Source: Neisseria dentiae (lineage in GTDB: Bacteria > Pseudomonadota > Gammaproteobacteria > Burkholderiales > Neisseriaceae). From it: 64,000 nucleotides of DNA. Where the stretch lies: assembly GCF_024580525.1 (NCBI RefSeq), contig NZ_JANIKQ010000005.1:1-64000 (forward strand), read 5' to 3'. The translations under genes were made by a program, and so were the position numbers. The notes below the pieces were generated by a model that had not been told where the DNA came from, searched no databases, and saw only the letters and a list, made by a program, of their open reading frames with translations. This document shows positions 34,827-43,279 of this stretch, piece by piece (the stretch's first letter is position 1; the number at the start of each line of letters is the position of its first letter).

Positions 34827-35681
34827 TTAATGGTTTTCAGACGGCCTGCCTTCATCGGCATCAGCGTCCATAAATTCATGCCGTTTGGCGTGATAGTCCT
34901 CTTCCGCCTCGCCCATGCGCCAATAAGGCACGGCCACGCAGCGGCTGACCGGCAGTTGCCACTCCTTGCGGGCAAGTTCGCGCAAAGGTGCGGTTAAACC
35001 CGCTTCGGCGGCAATCCACACATAGCAGTTTTCGCTTTGCGGACGCGCTTGGCGGGCGGCGGCGATCACGGCGGGGTATTGCTCGCTGCCGCCGGTGAAC
35101 ACGCTATGCGCCACCTGCGGCGGGCAGGCGAAATCGGCGGGCAGGTCGGCGGCTTCGGGCAGCAGCAGAATCACCTGCCCGCGCGCGTCGGGTGCCATAT
35201 CTTCCAGCATAGACTGAATGGCCGGCACGGCGGTTAAATCGCCGACCAGCAGATATTCGGCGGCAGGCAGCAGCATCGGGTCGCGGGTGTTGCGCGGGGC
35301 ATTGATGCCGACGGTTTGGCCGATTTCTACATGATGGGCGAACGCCGAAGCGGGGCCATTGTCGCCGTGCAGCACGAAATCGACGGTAAACGTGCAGGCT
35401 TGGCGGTCGAACGCGCGCACGGTGTAGGTGCGCGAATAGGGCTTGTCAGCGGGATTGGCCCAGCGCGGACGGCCTTTTTCAAAGCTTTCGGGCAACACGG
35501 GCGCGCTTTGCCCTTCGCGCGGCAGCAGCAGCTTGAACGGCGCGCCGTTGCAGCGGAACGGATAATCGGCCAGCTCGGGGCTGTGGAACACGATGCGGCG
35601 CAGGTGTTTGCCGACGTCGTGCCAGCTTTGCACCTGTATCAGGCGCACGCGGTGGGGGTCGTTTTCGCTAGGGTTCGTCAT
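34827..35681 (-). CDS. Siderophore-interacting protein (ViuB/SIP ferric reductase)
   Basis: 284 residues from MTNPSENDPHRVRLI. The FAD-binding motif is R84-T-Y-T87 (PYSRTYTVRAF); the NAD(P)H-binding half starts AEYLLVGDLTAVPAIQSMLE. Family members reduce ferric siderophores in the cytoplasm to release iron. Its ATG overlaps the stop of the esterase gene (ATGA), so the two are translationally coupled. The C-terminus GRPSENH is written by a DUS. Confidence 0.93.
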   Translation of the reverse strand: MTNPSENDPHRVRLIQVQSWHDVGKHLRRIVFHSPELADYPFRCNGAPFKLLLPREGQSAPVLPESFEKGRPRWANPADKPYSRTYTVRAFDRQACTFTVDFVLHGDNGPASAFAHHVEIGQTVGINAPRNTRDPMLLPAAEYLLVGDLTAVPAIQSMLEDMAPDARGQVILLLPEAADLPADFACPPQVAHSVFTGGSEQYPAVIAAARQARPQSENCYVWIAAEAGLTAPLRELARKEWQLPVSRCVAVPYWRMGEAEEDYHAKRHEFMDADADEGRPSENH

Positions 35682-36592
35682 GGTCGGCTTTCGGAATCTA
35701 ATGTCGATAAAAACGAAAAGGGCAGCAGGCTGCCGTGGTTGTGCTGCGGCAGCAGGCGGTATTCGAAATGCAGGTCGCCGCGCTTTGCCAACTGATCCCG
35801 CCATGCGGCCAGCGTTTCAGCTGAAACGGCGGCCGTTGCCGCACGGTGGCGGCGGACGCGCTCTTCTGCCACCTGCGCGTTTTCGGGCTTGGCGGCGCCG
35901 CTTTGCAGCCATAACAATTGCTTGCCGGCCATATTCTGCGTGCGCCATTGCGGGGCGTAGCGCGAGAGGAACAGGCCGTTTTGCCACCACAACGACGGAT
36001 CGGCCGCCACATAATGCGTAAACGCCTGCGGCTGCGCGCCCAATACATACAGCACAAACAAACCACCGTAGGAATGCCCCCACAGGGTTTGCCGCTGCGG
36101 ATTCAGGCGCACGCGCTGCTCAACGGCAGGGCGTATGGTTCGGTTCAGCAAGTGCAGAAAATCAGCCGCGCCGCCGTTGAGCCGCGCGGGGTCGGCGGTA
36201 TCCGCCGCCGGAAGGCCGTCTGAAACCGGCGGCGTATAGTCCCAAGCGCGTTCGGCCGTGGCAAAACGCAAGGGCGTGTCATAACCGATCAACACCAGCA
36301 CCGGCGGATGTTTCAGACGGCCTGTATCCGCCGCCTGCAAATGTTCGGGCAGGGCGTTGCCGTCCAAGGCATACAGCGCGGCGAATCCTTGCGGCGGCGC
36401 GGGCTGTTTGGGGATACCGAGAAACACGCGGTAACCGCGTTTGCCGTCTGCCGAACGGAAATGCAGCGTTTCAAAACGGTAAGCCGTGTCGCCCCGTGCC
36501 AAGGCCGACAAATCGGCGGGGCGGGTCAAATCAGGCGCGGCAGCGGCCATCGGCGCGGCGGCAAGCAGGCACAACAGCAGGTAACGGAGCAT
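35678..36592 (-). CDS. Periplasmic siderophore esterase (IroE/PF00756 type)
   Basis: 304 residues with a Sec signal (MLRYLLLCLLAAAPMAAAA). The alpha/beta-hydrolase nucleophile is S174 in GHSYGG, with ALYALDGNAL as the conserved upstream strand and H in LPQHNHGSL as the likely catalytic histidine. Related periplasmic esterases (IroE) linearise tri-catecholate siderophores such as enterobactin or salmochelin; the coupled reductase and the adjacent FepA/IroN-like receptor remnant support this. ATG 36598 is an equally possible start. Confidence 0.82.
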   Translation of the reverse strand: MLRYLLLCLLAAAPMAAAAPDLTRPADLSALARGDTAYRFETLHFRSADGKRGYRVFLGIPKQPAPPQGFAALYALDGNALPEHLQAADTGRLKHPPVLVLIGYDTPLRFATAERAWDYTPPVSDGLPAADTADPARLNGGAADFLHLLNRTIRPAVEQRVRLNPQRQTLWGHSYGGLFVLYVLGAQPQAFTHYVAADPSLWWQNGLFLSRYAPQWRTQNMAGKQLLWLQSGAAKPENAQVAEERVRRHRAATAAVSAETLAAWRDQLAKRGDLHFEYRLLPQHNHGSLLPFSFLSTLDSESRP

Positions 36593-36629
36593 CGGCATTC
36601 CAAGAGCGTATCGCAAGCAGTAAAGGTTC

Positions 36630-36669
36630 AGGCCGTCTGAAACCGGCGGAAACGGTTTTCAGACGGCCT
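36630..36669 (-). terminator. DUS hairpin after the receptor pseudogene
   Basis: An inverted DUS pair with an inner AACCG/CGGTT stem, immediately after the receptor's last codon. Confidence 0.65.
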
Positions 36670-36676
36670 TTGCCGG

Positions 36677-37479
36677 TTAAAAGCCGGCTTTCAAACTGCC
36701 GTAAAACGCGCGGCCGTGTTCGTTGTAGGTGTAGGCGCCGTTGCCGGTGCGGTAGATTTTTTTGTCGCCGATATTGCTCACGCCCAAGCGCGCTTCGGAT
36801 TTTTTGCCGAAGCGGTAGCCTGCGTTCACGCCCCAAATGCCGTAGCTGCCGATTTCGCTGCTGCCCAAACCGTCGCTGTTTTCGATGCGGTTAATCGCCA
36901 CGCTACGCGGTTTTTGGCGGCCGTAGTGGGTGAAGGTAAGGTTGGCGTCCCATTTTTCATTGGGCGTCCAGGCCAGCGTGCTGTTGATGGTGTGCTTGGG
37001 AATCAGCGACAGCGGTTGGAGTCGCCGCGCGTGTTGCGTTCGGCATTGCGTGAGGTAACGGGTTTGCCGTCGATTAAAATCAGCGTGTTTTCGGGGCCCA
37101 TGCCGCGGATGTCGATTTGACGCTTGTTGCCGCGCTGGCCGGTGGCGGTGTTGCCGCGCTGGCCGGTGGCGGTGTTGCCGCGCTGGCCGGTGGCGGTGTT
37201 GCCGCGCTGGCCGGTGGCGGTGTTGCCGGTAAGGTTAACGCCGGGCATGGTGCGCACCAGCTCGGAAATATCGCTGGCAACGGGGCGCTTGTCGATGTCG
37301 CCCGCCGAAATTTTCGATACGCCGAGCTGCTGCTGCACTTTGCGCTCGGCGGTAACGTAAACGGTGTCGAGTTCGGCCGTTTGGGCGCTCTGCCACTCTT
37401 CTGCGTGGGCAAATGCGGCGGCCAGCGACAAGGGCAGGACGGCCACGGTAAACAGGGGATTGCTTATGATGTGGGGCAC
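36677..37479 (-). pseudogene. TonB-dependent catecholate siderophore receptor, internally deleted
   Basis: The N-terminal part (from GTG 37479) has a signal peptide, TonB-box region (ELDTVYVTAERK) and plug domain (DISELVRTMPGVNLTGN, RQIDIRGMGPENTLILIDGK). At about 37016 the plug frame breaks off after RNTRGDSN. The next sequence, in another frame, encodes the last barrel strands (LIPKHTINSTLAWTPNEKWD, LTFTHYGRQKPRS) and ends in a proper terminal F (YGSLKAGF). An intact FepA/IroN-type gene is about 2.1-2.3 kb; roughly two thirds of the barrel is missing, plus a frameshift. The plug also carries four 24-bp tandem repeats. An AT-rich stretch at 37631-37656 could be a Fur box. Confidence 0.88.
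37126..37221 (-). repeat. Four tandem 24-bp repeats in the receptor plug
   Basis: Unit GTTGCCGCGCTGGCCGGTGG plus CGGT repeated four times without mismatch. In frame it adds NTATGQRG octapeptides; homologues have a single GNxxxGQRG here. Confidence 0.95.
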
Positions 37480-37782
37480 AGGCTTCTTCCTTTTTCCGAA
37501 TGTTTCCAACAAGATGTTTGAACCGGGGCGTGTAGCTGGCCGCGTTGCGGCGGTATTTTTGGTTAAAATCCGCTTCTCAAACCTTCTGCCTACGCACTTA
37601 GGAATAAATTAGCGTTATCCAGTTTAACATGGATATAGATAATAGTTTTTATTAGATTTAGATTTTTACATTTATACCGTAACAAACGGCAGCCATGCCG
37701 TCTGAAGCTGCCCCTGCTTTGGTTTTGCAGAAACCATTATGTAATTTTATGTTTTAAAACAATTTCTTAATAACCAATCCCC

Positions 37783-37853
37783 GTAATCGTGGCTTGACCC
37801 GGGCATCTTGAGTTTCAGCGAGTTTTGAGATACCCGGCAAACCCGGGTATGAC
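37783..37853. repeat. TACTCGGGC palindromic repeat, copy 8
   Basis: A diverged copy in the 37480-37960 gap between the receptor pseudogene and luxS. The rest of this gap is AT-rich with one DUS and the luxS promoter region. Confidence 0.7.
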
Positions 37854-37960
37854 GCGCATACTTTTGACTGACCATAACCCGGCAGAAGCTTTGTTTTCAG
37901 ACGGCCTGCGGCCGAAAATGCTATGATTCGGCTTTGCCACAATTTTGCAAAGGAACGATT

Positions 37961-38467
37961 ATGCCGCTGCTCGACAGTTTCAAAGTAGACCACACCCGTA
38001 TGCACGCGCCGGCGGTGCGGGTGGCCAAAACCATGCGCACGCCCAAAGGCGACAACATCACCGTTTACGATTTGCGTTTTTGCATACCGAATCAGGAAAT
38101 TCTGCCCGAAAAAGGCATACACACGCTGGAGCATCTGTTTGCGGGCTTTATGCGCGACCACCTGAACGGCGCCGATGTGGAAATCATCGATATTTCGCCG
38201 ATGGGCTGCCGCACCGGTTTTTATATGAGCCTGATCGGCACGCCCGACGAAGCCCGCGTGGCCGATGCGTGGCTCGCTTCGATGCAGGATGTGTTAAACG
38301 TGCAAAACCAAAACGAAATCCCCGAGCTGAACGAATACCAGTGCGGCACTTATCAGATGCACTCGCTGGCCGAGGCGCAAGGCATCGCCCGCAACATCAT
38401 CGAACGCAAGGTTGGCGTGAACAAAAGCGAAGATTTGACATTAGACGAAAGCCTGTTGGGCAACTGA
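37961..38467 (+). CDS. luxS: S-ribosylhomocysteine lyase (autoinducer-2 synthase)
   Basis: It splits S-ribosylhomocysteine into homocysteine and the AI-2 precursor DPD. 168 residues. Metal ligands are H54 and H58 (HTLEH) and C128 ([11 protein letters not shown]); E57 and C83 ([10 protein letters not shown]) are the catalytic pair. AAAGGA precedes the ATG. It stands alone with its own DUS terminator. Together with metE it belongs to the activated-methyl cycle. Confidence 0.98.
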   Translation: MPLLDSFKVDHTRMHAPAVRVAKTMRTPKGDNITVYDLRFCIPNQEILPEKGIHTLEHLFAGFMRDHLNGADVEIIDISPMGCRTGFYMSLIGTPDEARVADAWLASMQDVLNVQNQNEIPELNEYQCGTYQMHSLAEAQGIARNIIERKVGVNKSEDLTLDESLLGN

Positions 38468-38486
38468 TGCCTGCAAGCGATAAAAC

Positions 38487-38515
38487 AGGCCATCTGAAAA
38501 CTTTTCAGACGGCCT
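38487..38515. terminator. Imperfect DUS hairpin between luxS and dtd
   Basis: One arm is a DUS, the other a variant (GGCCATCTGAA). It lies between convergent genes. Confidence 0.6.
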
Positions 38516-38541
38516 TCAAGTTTGTTATCGGCAAGAGAACT

Positions 38542-39003
38542 TTAAAACTGTTTCCGGGAGTCCAGCAGCAGCGTAACCGGCCCGTCGTTACACAGATTCA
38601 CCTGCATATGGGTTTGGAAACGGCCGGTTTCCACCGTGATGCCGTGCCCGCGCAGCATGGCGGCAACCTGTTCGTAGAGTGCGTTGGCCTCTTCCGGCGG
38701 TGCAGCTTCCGAAAATGACGGCCGCCTGCCGTTGCGGGCGTCAGCATAAAGCGTGAACTGCGACACCAGCAATACCGCACCGCCGGTGTCTTGCAGCGAC
38801 AGATTCAGCTTGCCCGCGCCGTCTTCAAAAATACGCAGGTTGGCGGTTTTATCGGCGATGTAGCGGGCGTCGGCTTCGGTGTCGCCGCGGCCCACACCGA
38901 GCAGCACCACAAAACCGTGGCCGATGCATCCGGCGGTTTCGCGCCCGTTGCCGCCCACCACTTCCACGGCGGCGCGGGTAACTTTTTGGATAACGGCTCT
39001 CAT
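38542..39003 (-). CDS. dtd: D-aminoacyl-tRNA deacylase
   Basis: It hydrolyses D-amino acids wrongly attached to tRNA. 153 residues from [15 protein letters not shown]. The SQFTLYAD motif and the C-terminal [11 protein letters not shown] (family Gly-cisPro loop) form the active site across the dimer. The usual length is 145-150. An upstream in-frame ATG would add MIGKAVLD and is not favoured. Confidence 0.95.
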   Translation of the reverse strand: MRAVIQKVTRAAVEVVGGNGRETAGCIGHGFVVLLGVGRGDTEADARYIADKTANLRIFEDGAGKLNLSLQDTGGAVLLVSQFTLYADARNGRRPSFSEAAPPEEANALYEQVAAMLRGHGITVETGRFQTHMQVNLCNDGPVTLLLDSRKQF

Positions 39004-39041
39004 ATCTAAAACAGCCTTCCCTATCAATCAAATCAAGTGAA

Positions 39042-39075
39042 AGGCCGTCTGAAAATATTTTCTTTCAGACGGCCT
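39042..39075 (-). terminator. DUS hairpin between the ABC permease and dtd
   Basis: An inverted DUS pair directly after the permease stop. Confidence 0.65.
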
Positions 39076-39080
39076 TTATG

Positions 39081-39830
39081 CTAACGCTGCCCTGCCGTGT
39101 TATAGCGTTTTTCCAGCCACGAAAACAGCCAGCCCAAGCACATGGTCATCACCAGATAAATCAGCGCCACGGTGTAGAGCGGGGTGTCGTAAATCGAAAA
39201 CCGCCCCGAAATGGTGGCCTGCACATAAGCCAGCTCGGTAACGGCAATCGCCGAAAGCAGCGAGCTGTCTTTCAGCAGCGTGATAAATTCGTTGGCTAAG
39301 GGCGGCAGCATACGGCGCAGCGCCTGCGGCAGAATCACATAGCGCATGGCCTGCGGATAAGTCAGACCCAGCGAACGCGCGGCTTCAATCTGGCCGCGGT
39401 CGATAGACTGGATGCCCGCGCGGAAAATTTCGGTGATGTAGGCACCCGCATTCACGGTTAACGCCAGCGTGCCGGCAATCAGGGCGCCGTAATTGCGGCG
39501 CAATTCCACGGCCAGATCGCCGCTGATCAGCCAGCCGTTTGTGGGGTGGATTAAGGCCACCGCCCACACGAAATACCAAATGAAAATCTGCACATATAAC
39601 GGCGTGCCGCGAAACAGCGTAACATACACCAACGAAACGGTGCGCAGCAGCCATGCCAACGCGCGCAGCAGGGGGTTGCCTTTTTCAAAACGGGTCAAAC
39701 GCGCCAGCGCGCCGAACAAGCCCAAAACCGTGCCGCCCAAAGTGGCCGCCACCGTCAGCCCCAGCGTGGTCAGCGCGCCGTAGAAAAACATCTCGCGATA
39801 TTCGTAGATAATGTCGAAACGGAAATTCAT
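39081..39830 (-). CDS. Polar amino-acid ABC transporter permease
   Basis: 249 residues from MNFRFDIIYEYREMFFYGAL with about five helices. The HisM/GlnP-type coupling motif is EAARSLGLTYPQAMRYVILP (about 153-172). No ATPase or binding-protein gene is adjacent, so its partners must be encoded elsewhere. The frame can be extended to 39908, but the extension has no homologous character. The 39831-40193 gap holds two DUS, one GAGAC-TTTGCAAAA motif and the trhP promoter region. Confidence 0.88.
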   Translation of the reverse strand: MNFRFDIIYEYREMFFYGALTTLGLTVAATLGGTVLGLFGALARLTRFEKGNPLLRALAWLLRTVSLVYVTLFRGTPLYVQIFIWYFVWAVALIHPTNGWLISGDLAVELRRNYGALIAGTLALTVNAGAYITEIFRAGIQSIDRGQIEAARSLGLTYPQAMRYVILPQALRRMLPPLANEFITLLKDSSLLSAIAVTELAYVQATISGRFSIYDTPLYTVALIYLVMTMCLGWLFSWLEKRYNTAGQR

Positions 39831-40193
39831 GCCTGGTTTTTCAGAAAAAGAATCAAAGAAAACGGCGTGCGGCCGCAGCGTGAAGCGGGCTATTTTACAA
39901 GAAAACACATTCGTTGAGATGATTTATTTCAGACGGCCTGAGACTTTGCAAAAATGCCGCCAGCCCCGAAAAGAAGCACATCATGCTGATTGCTTGCTGT
40001 CTGTTGCACACTCCGCTAAAAATGCTGCACCCTTCCGCGTAAATACCGCCCTCACTTCAGGCCGTCTGAAAACCCCGGCCGCCGCCCAAATTGACCGCTC
40101 CTGCGAAAAAGCGGATAATCCCACCCCTTTCCCATTTCTTTTTCAGACGGCCTAAACGTTTGAAATATATTTATTTTCAAAACAAAACACATC

Positions 40194-41549
40194 ATGAAAT
40201 CACCCGAACTGCTTCTTCCCGCCGGCGGCCTCGAACGTATGCGCGCGGCTTTCGACTACGGCGCCGACGCCGTATATGCCGGCAGCCCGCGCTATTCCCT
40301 GCGCGCCCGCAACAACGAATTCGCCAAACTGCCCGTGCTCGAGCAAGGCATAGCCGAAGCGCACGCGCGCGGCAAAAAGTTCTTTTTAACCGTCAACACC
40401 CTGCCGCACAATGCCAAGCTGAAAACCTTTATGGCCGATATGGAACCCTTAATCGCCATGAAGCCCGATGCGCTGATTATGGCCGACCCCGGCCTGATTA
40501 TGCAGGTGCGCGAAAAATGGCCGCATATGCCGATTCATTTATCGGTGCAGGCCAACACCACCAACTATTGGGGCGTGCAGTTTTGGCAGAAAATCGGCGT
40601 GGAGCGCATTATTCTCTCGCGCGAATTGAGTTTGGAAGAAATCGCCGAAATCCGCCAGCAATGCCCCGATATCGAATTGGAAGTGTTCGTGCACGGCGCC
40701 TTGTGCATCGCCTACTCCGGCCGCTGCCTGCTGTCGGGCTATTTCAACCACCGCGACCCCAACCAAGGCACCTGCACCAACGCCTGCCGCTGGGATTACA
40801 AAGTGCACGGCAGCACGGAAGACGAAGCGGGCGATGCCAAGCTGTTGCAAGGCTTCGATTTCAACCGCGCGCAAGAAGAAGCGAATGCAGCCTTCGAAGG
40901 CATTAACGGCCAGCAGCGCCACCCCGCCGCCGACAAAGTGTTTTTAATCGAAGAAGCCAACCGCCCCGGCGAATACATGCCGATTATGGAAGACGAGCAC
41001 GGCACCTATATCATGAATTCCAAAGACCTGCGCGCTATCGAGCAGGTGGCCAAGCTCGCCGAAATCGGTGTGGACAGCCTCAAAGTGGAAGGCCGCACCA
41101 AATCGGTTTACTACGTCGCCCGCGTGGCGCAGGCCTACCGCAAAGCGATTGACGATGCCGTAGCCGGCAAACCGTTTGACTACGGCCTGCTGGCCGAACT
41201 CGAAGGCTTGGCCAACCGCGGCTACACCTCCGGCTTTTTGGAGCGCCACCAAACGCAGGACTACCAAAACTATCTGGCCGGCCATTCGCTCGCCAAACAA
41301 AGCCAGTTTGTCGGCCAAGTGCTGGAAATCGACGCCGAAGGCTGGGCTACGGTAGAAGTGAAAAACCGCTTCGCCGTGGGCGACACGCTGGAAATCATCC
41401 ACCCCGCAGGCAACCAAACGCTGGTGCTGGAAGCCATCACGCGCAAAGGCGAAGCGGTGGAGGCCGCGCCCGGCAACGGCATCCAGGTGAAAATCCCGCA
41501 TATGCAGGGCAAAGAAAACGCGCTGATTGCGCGGATTATGAATCCTTAA
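40194..41549 (+). CDS. trhP: tRNA hydroxylation protein TrhP (U32 family, YegQ)
   Basis: 451 residues (E. coli YegQ/TrhP 453). It starts KSPELLLPAGGLERMRAAFD, the U32 signature. The signature block VFVHGALCIAYSGRCLLSGY plus GTCTNACRWDY supplies the cysteines thought to hold an iron-sulfur centre. Family members use prephenate to 5-hydroxylate U34 of several tRNAs. The C-terminal barrel-like domain (FVGQVLEIDAEGWATVEVKN) is present. Assignment to TrhP over RlhA/UbiU rests on length and overall similarity. Confidence 0.9.
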   Translation: MKSPELLLPAGGLERMRAAFDYGADAVYAGSPRYSLRARNNEFAKLPVLEQGIAEAHARGKKFFLTVNTLPHNAKLKTFMADMEPLIAMKPDALIMADPGLIMQVREKWPHMPIHLSVQANTTNYWGVQFWQKIGVERIILSRELSLEEIAEIRQQCPDIELEVFVHGALCIAYSGRCLLSGYFNHRDPNQGTCTNACRWDYKVHGSTEDEAGDAKLLQGFDFNRAQEEANAAFEGINGQQRHPAADKVFLIEEANRPGEYMPIMEDEHGTYIMNSKDLRAIEQVAKLAEIGVDSLKVEGRTKSVYYVARVAQAYRKAIDDAVAGKPFDYGLLAELEGLANRGYTSGFLERHQTQDYQNYLAGHSLAKQSQFVGQVLEIDAEGWATVEVKNRFAVGDTLEIIHPAGNQTLVLEAITRKGEAVEAAPGNGIQVKIPHMQGKENALIARIMNP

Positions 41550-41648
41550 CCCGCAACTGGGGCCGGCTTCCGCCACGGCGTTGCCGCGCCCCGGCACAAC
41601 GGGCAAGCCGGCCGGCAAAACAGGCCGATACCTTTGCCAAACGCACAC

Positions 41649-41678
41649 AGGCCGTCTGAATATGTGTTCAGACGGCCT
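41649..41678. terminator. DUS hairpin between trhP and the MliC-like gene
   Basis: An inverted DUS pair, 100 bp after the trhP stop and 30 bp after the MliC-like gene's stop on the other strand. Confidence 0.65.
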
Positions 41679-41709
41679 GTGTTATGTTTAACCCGCACCA
41701 AAGGCGGCG

Positions 41710-42060
41710 TCAGTTCGTTTCGTAATAAACACTGACCACACCTTTGCGCTTGAGCGTGGCGCGGCCTTCCTGAACGTGCCAGCGGGTTGTGCCGTTGGCG
41801 TATTCCACGCCTTTGGCCCACGACTGAACCTGTTTCAGTTTTTCCACGCTGTTGCCCTGCTTTAACTCGACGGTTAACGGGCTGTGGTTGTTGTGGTAAA
41901 CGGCGGTTAAGCGTTTGCCTTTTTTGGTTTTGTAGTGAACGGTCTGCGCCTGCGATTCGGCCACCGCAGGGGCGGGGGCATCGGGGCGGACGGCTTTTTG
42001 CGTGCCGCAGGCGGTCAGCACCATCGCGGCGGCGGTAAGTAAGAGGGCGTATCGTGTCAT
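41710..42060 (-). CDS. MliC-like lipoprotein (c-type lysozyme inhibitor family)
   Basis: 116 residues with lipobox LTAC (C18 of MTRYALLLTAAAMVLTAC). The mature part VHYKTKKGKRLTAVYHNNHS, VELKQGNSVEKLKQV, GVEYANGTTRWHVQEGRATL fits the MliC/PF09864 beta barrel; relatives in Neisseria act as lysozyme inhibitor and adhesin. The usual SxxGxRYA loop is SWAKGVEYA here, and the disulfide cysteines of enteric MliC are missing, so inhibitory activity is not assured. The start at 42060 is favoured over a longer frame. Confidence 0.68.
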   Translation of the reverse strand: MTRYALLLTAAAMVLTACGTQKAVRPDAPAPAVAESQAQTVHYKTKKGKRLTAVYHNNHSPLTVELKQGNSVEKLKQVQSWAKGVEYANGTTRWHVQEGRATLKRKGVVSVYYETN

Positions 42061-42140
42061 GATGTTTCGGCTTTTTATGTTATCGGAACGGTTATTATAT
42101 CTTAATTGCATATTTTGAAAAGTTGAAACTGCCGAAAAAC

Positions 42141-42178
42141 AGGCCGTCTGAAAACATTCACAGCTTTTCAGACGGCCT
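42141..42178 (-). terminator. DUS hairpin after ppk2
   Basis: An inverted DUS pair about 20 bp after the ppk2 stop. Confidence 0.65.
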
Positions 42179-42198
42179 GCACAACGGCTTTTGCCCGA

Positions 42199-43128
42199 TT
42201 AGTCGGCAATTACATCAAAGTTGTTGTCGGAGAATTTGGTGTCGGGCACTTTCACCAGCAGCGGGTCGGCTGCGCCGATGGCTTTCACGTCTTTGCCCGG
42301 GTAGTCGAGCGAATGCAGAAACGCGCGGATACAGTTCAAACGGGCGCGTTTTTTATCGTCGGATTTGATAATCGTCCACGGTGCGTCGCCCGTGTGGGTG
42401 TGGAAAAACATGGCGTTTTTGGCATCGGTGTAGTCGTCCCAGCGGTCGAGCGACTGGATATCGACGGGCGAGAGTTTCCAGTGTTTCAAGGGATCGTCGC
42501 GGCGGGAAATAAAGCGGCGCAACTGCTCTTCGCGGCTCACCGAAAACCAGAATTTAAACAGATGGATGCCGCTGGCCACCAACATGCGTTCGAACTCGGG
42601 CGTCTGGCGCATAAACAGCAGGTATTCGTGCGGTTCGCAAAAGCCCATCACGCGCTCCACGCCGGCGCGGTTGTACCAAGAGCGGTCGAAAAATACCATT
42701 TCGCCGGATGTGGGCAGGTTTTGGATGTAGCGTTGGAAATACCATTGGCCTTTTTCGGTTTCGGTGGGTTTTTCCAAAGCCACCACGCGCGCGCCGCGCG
42801 GGTTTAAGTGTTCCATAAAGCGCTTGATGGTGCCGCCCTTGCCCGCTGCGTCGCGGCCTTCAAACAGGCACACGATGCGCTGGCCGGAATCTTTCACCCA
42901 GCTTTGCACTTTCAAAAGCTCGATTTGCAGCTTTTTCTTCTCTTTTTCGTAAACGCTGCGGCTCATGCGGGTACGGTAGGGATAGCTTTCCGGCAGCGGT
43001 GCGGTGCCCGAATCTTCTTTGGTTATGCGGCCTTTGTGTTCCAAAACGGCTTTTTCGAACACTTGCAGCTCTTCTTTTTTTTCACCGAGATTCACTTGTT
43101 CAAACGGTTTTAATTGGTGGTCGGACAT
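42199..43128 (-). CDS. ppk2: Polyphosphate kinase 2
   Basis: 309 residues. Walker A GRDAAGKGG (91-99) and Walker B/lid DRSWYNRAG (148-156) are the PPK2 signatures. The enzyme transfers phosphate between polyphosphate and nucleotides, mostly making GTP or ATP from NDP in this one-domain class. The C-terminal WTIIKSDDKKRARLNCIR is typical. AAGGAGCATAC precedes the ATG. It is divergent from pabBC with a 150-bp shared upstream region. Confidence 0.95.
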   Translation of the reverse strand: MSDHQLKPFEQVNLGEKKEELQVFEKAVLEHKGRITKEDSGTAPLPESYPYRTRMSRSVYEKEKKKLQIELLKVQSWVKDSGQRIVCLFEGRDAAGKGGTIKRFMEHLNPRGARVVALEKPTETEKGQWYFQRYIQNLPTSGEMVFFDRSWYNRAGVERVMGFCEPHEYLLFMRQTPEFERMLVASGIHLFKFWFSVSREEQLRRFISRRDDPLKHWKLSPVDIQSLDRWDDYTDAKNAMFFHTHTGDAPWTIIKSDDKKRARLNCIRAFLHSLDYPGKDVKAIGAADPLLVKVPDTKFSDNNFDVIAD

Positions 43129-43279
43129 GTATGCTCCTTATATAGAAAGGGTTAATCGGAATCTGTAAAATTTATAGGGGCATTCTACTACTTTTTACAT
43201 AAACGAACAAAAAAACTACACGCGACTAGATTTCCGCCCCGCAGTCGGCTATAATGGCGGTTTTTTAATCCTGCCCGCC

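Noticed and set aside
37126-37221. Possible CRISPR array
   Set aside because: The 24-bp units are directly adjacent with no spacers and lie in frame in a receptor gene; no cas genes are present.
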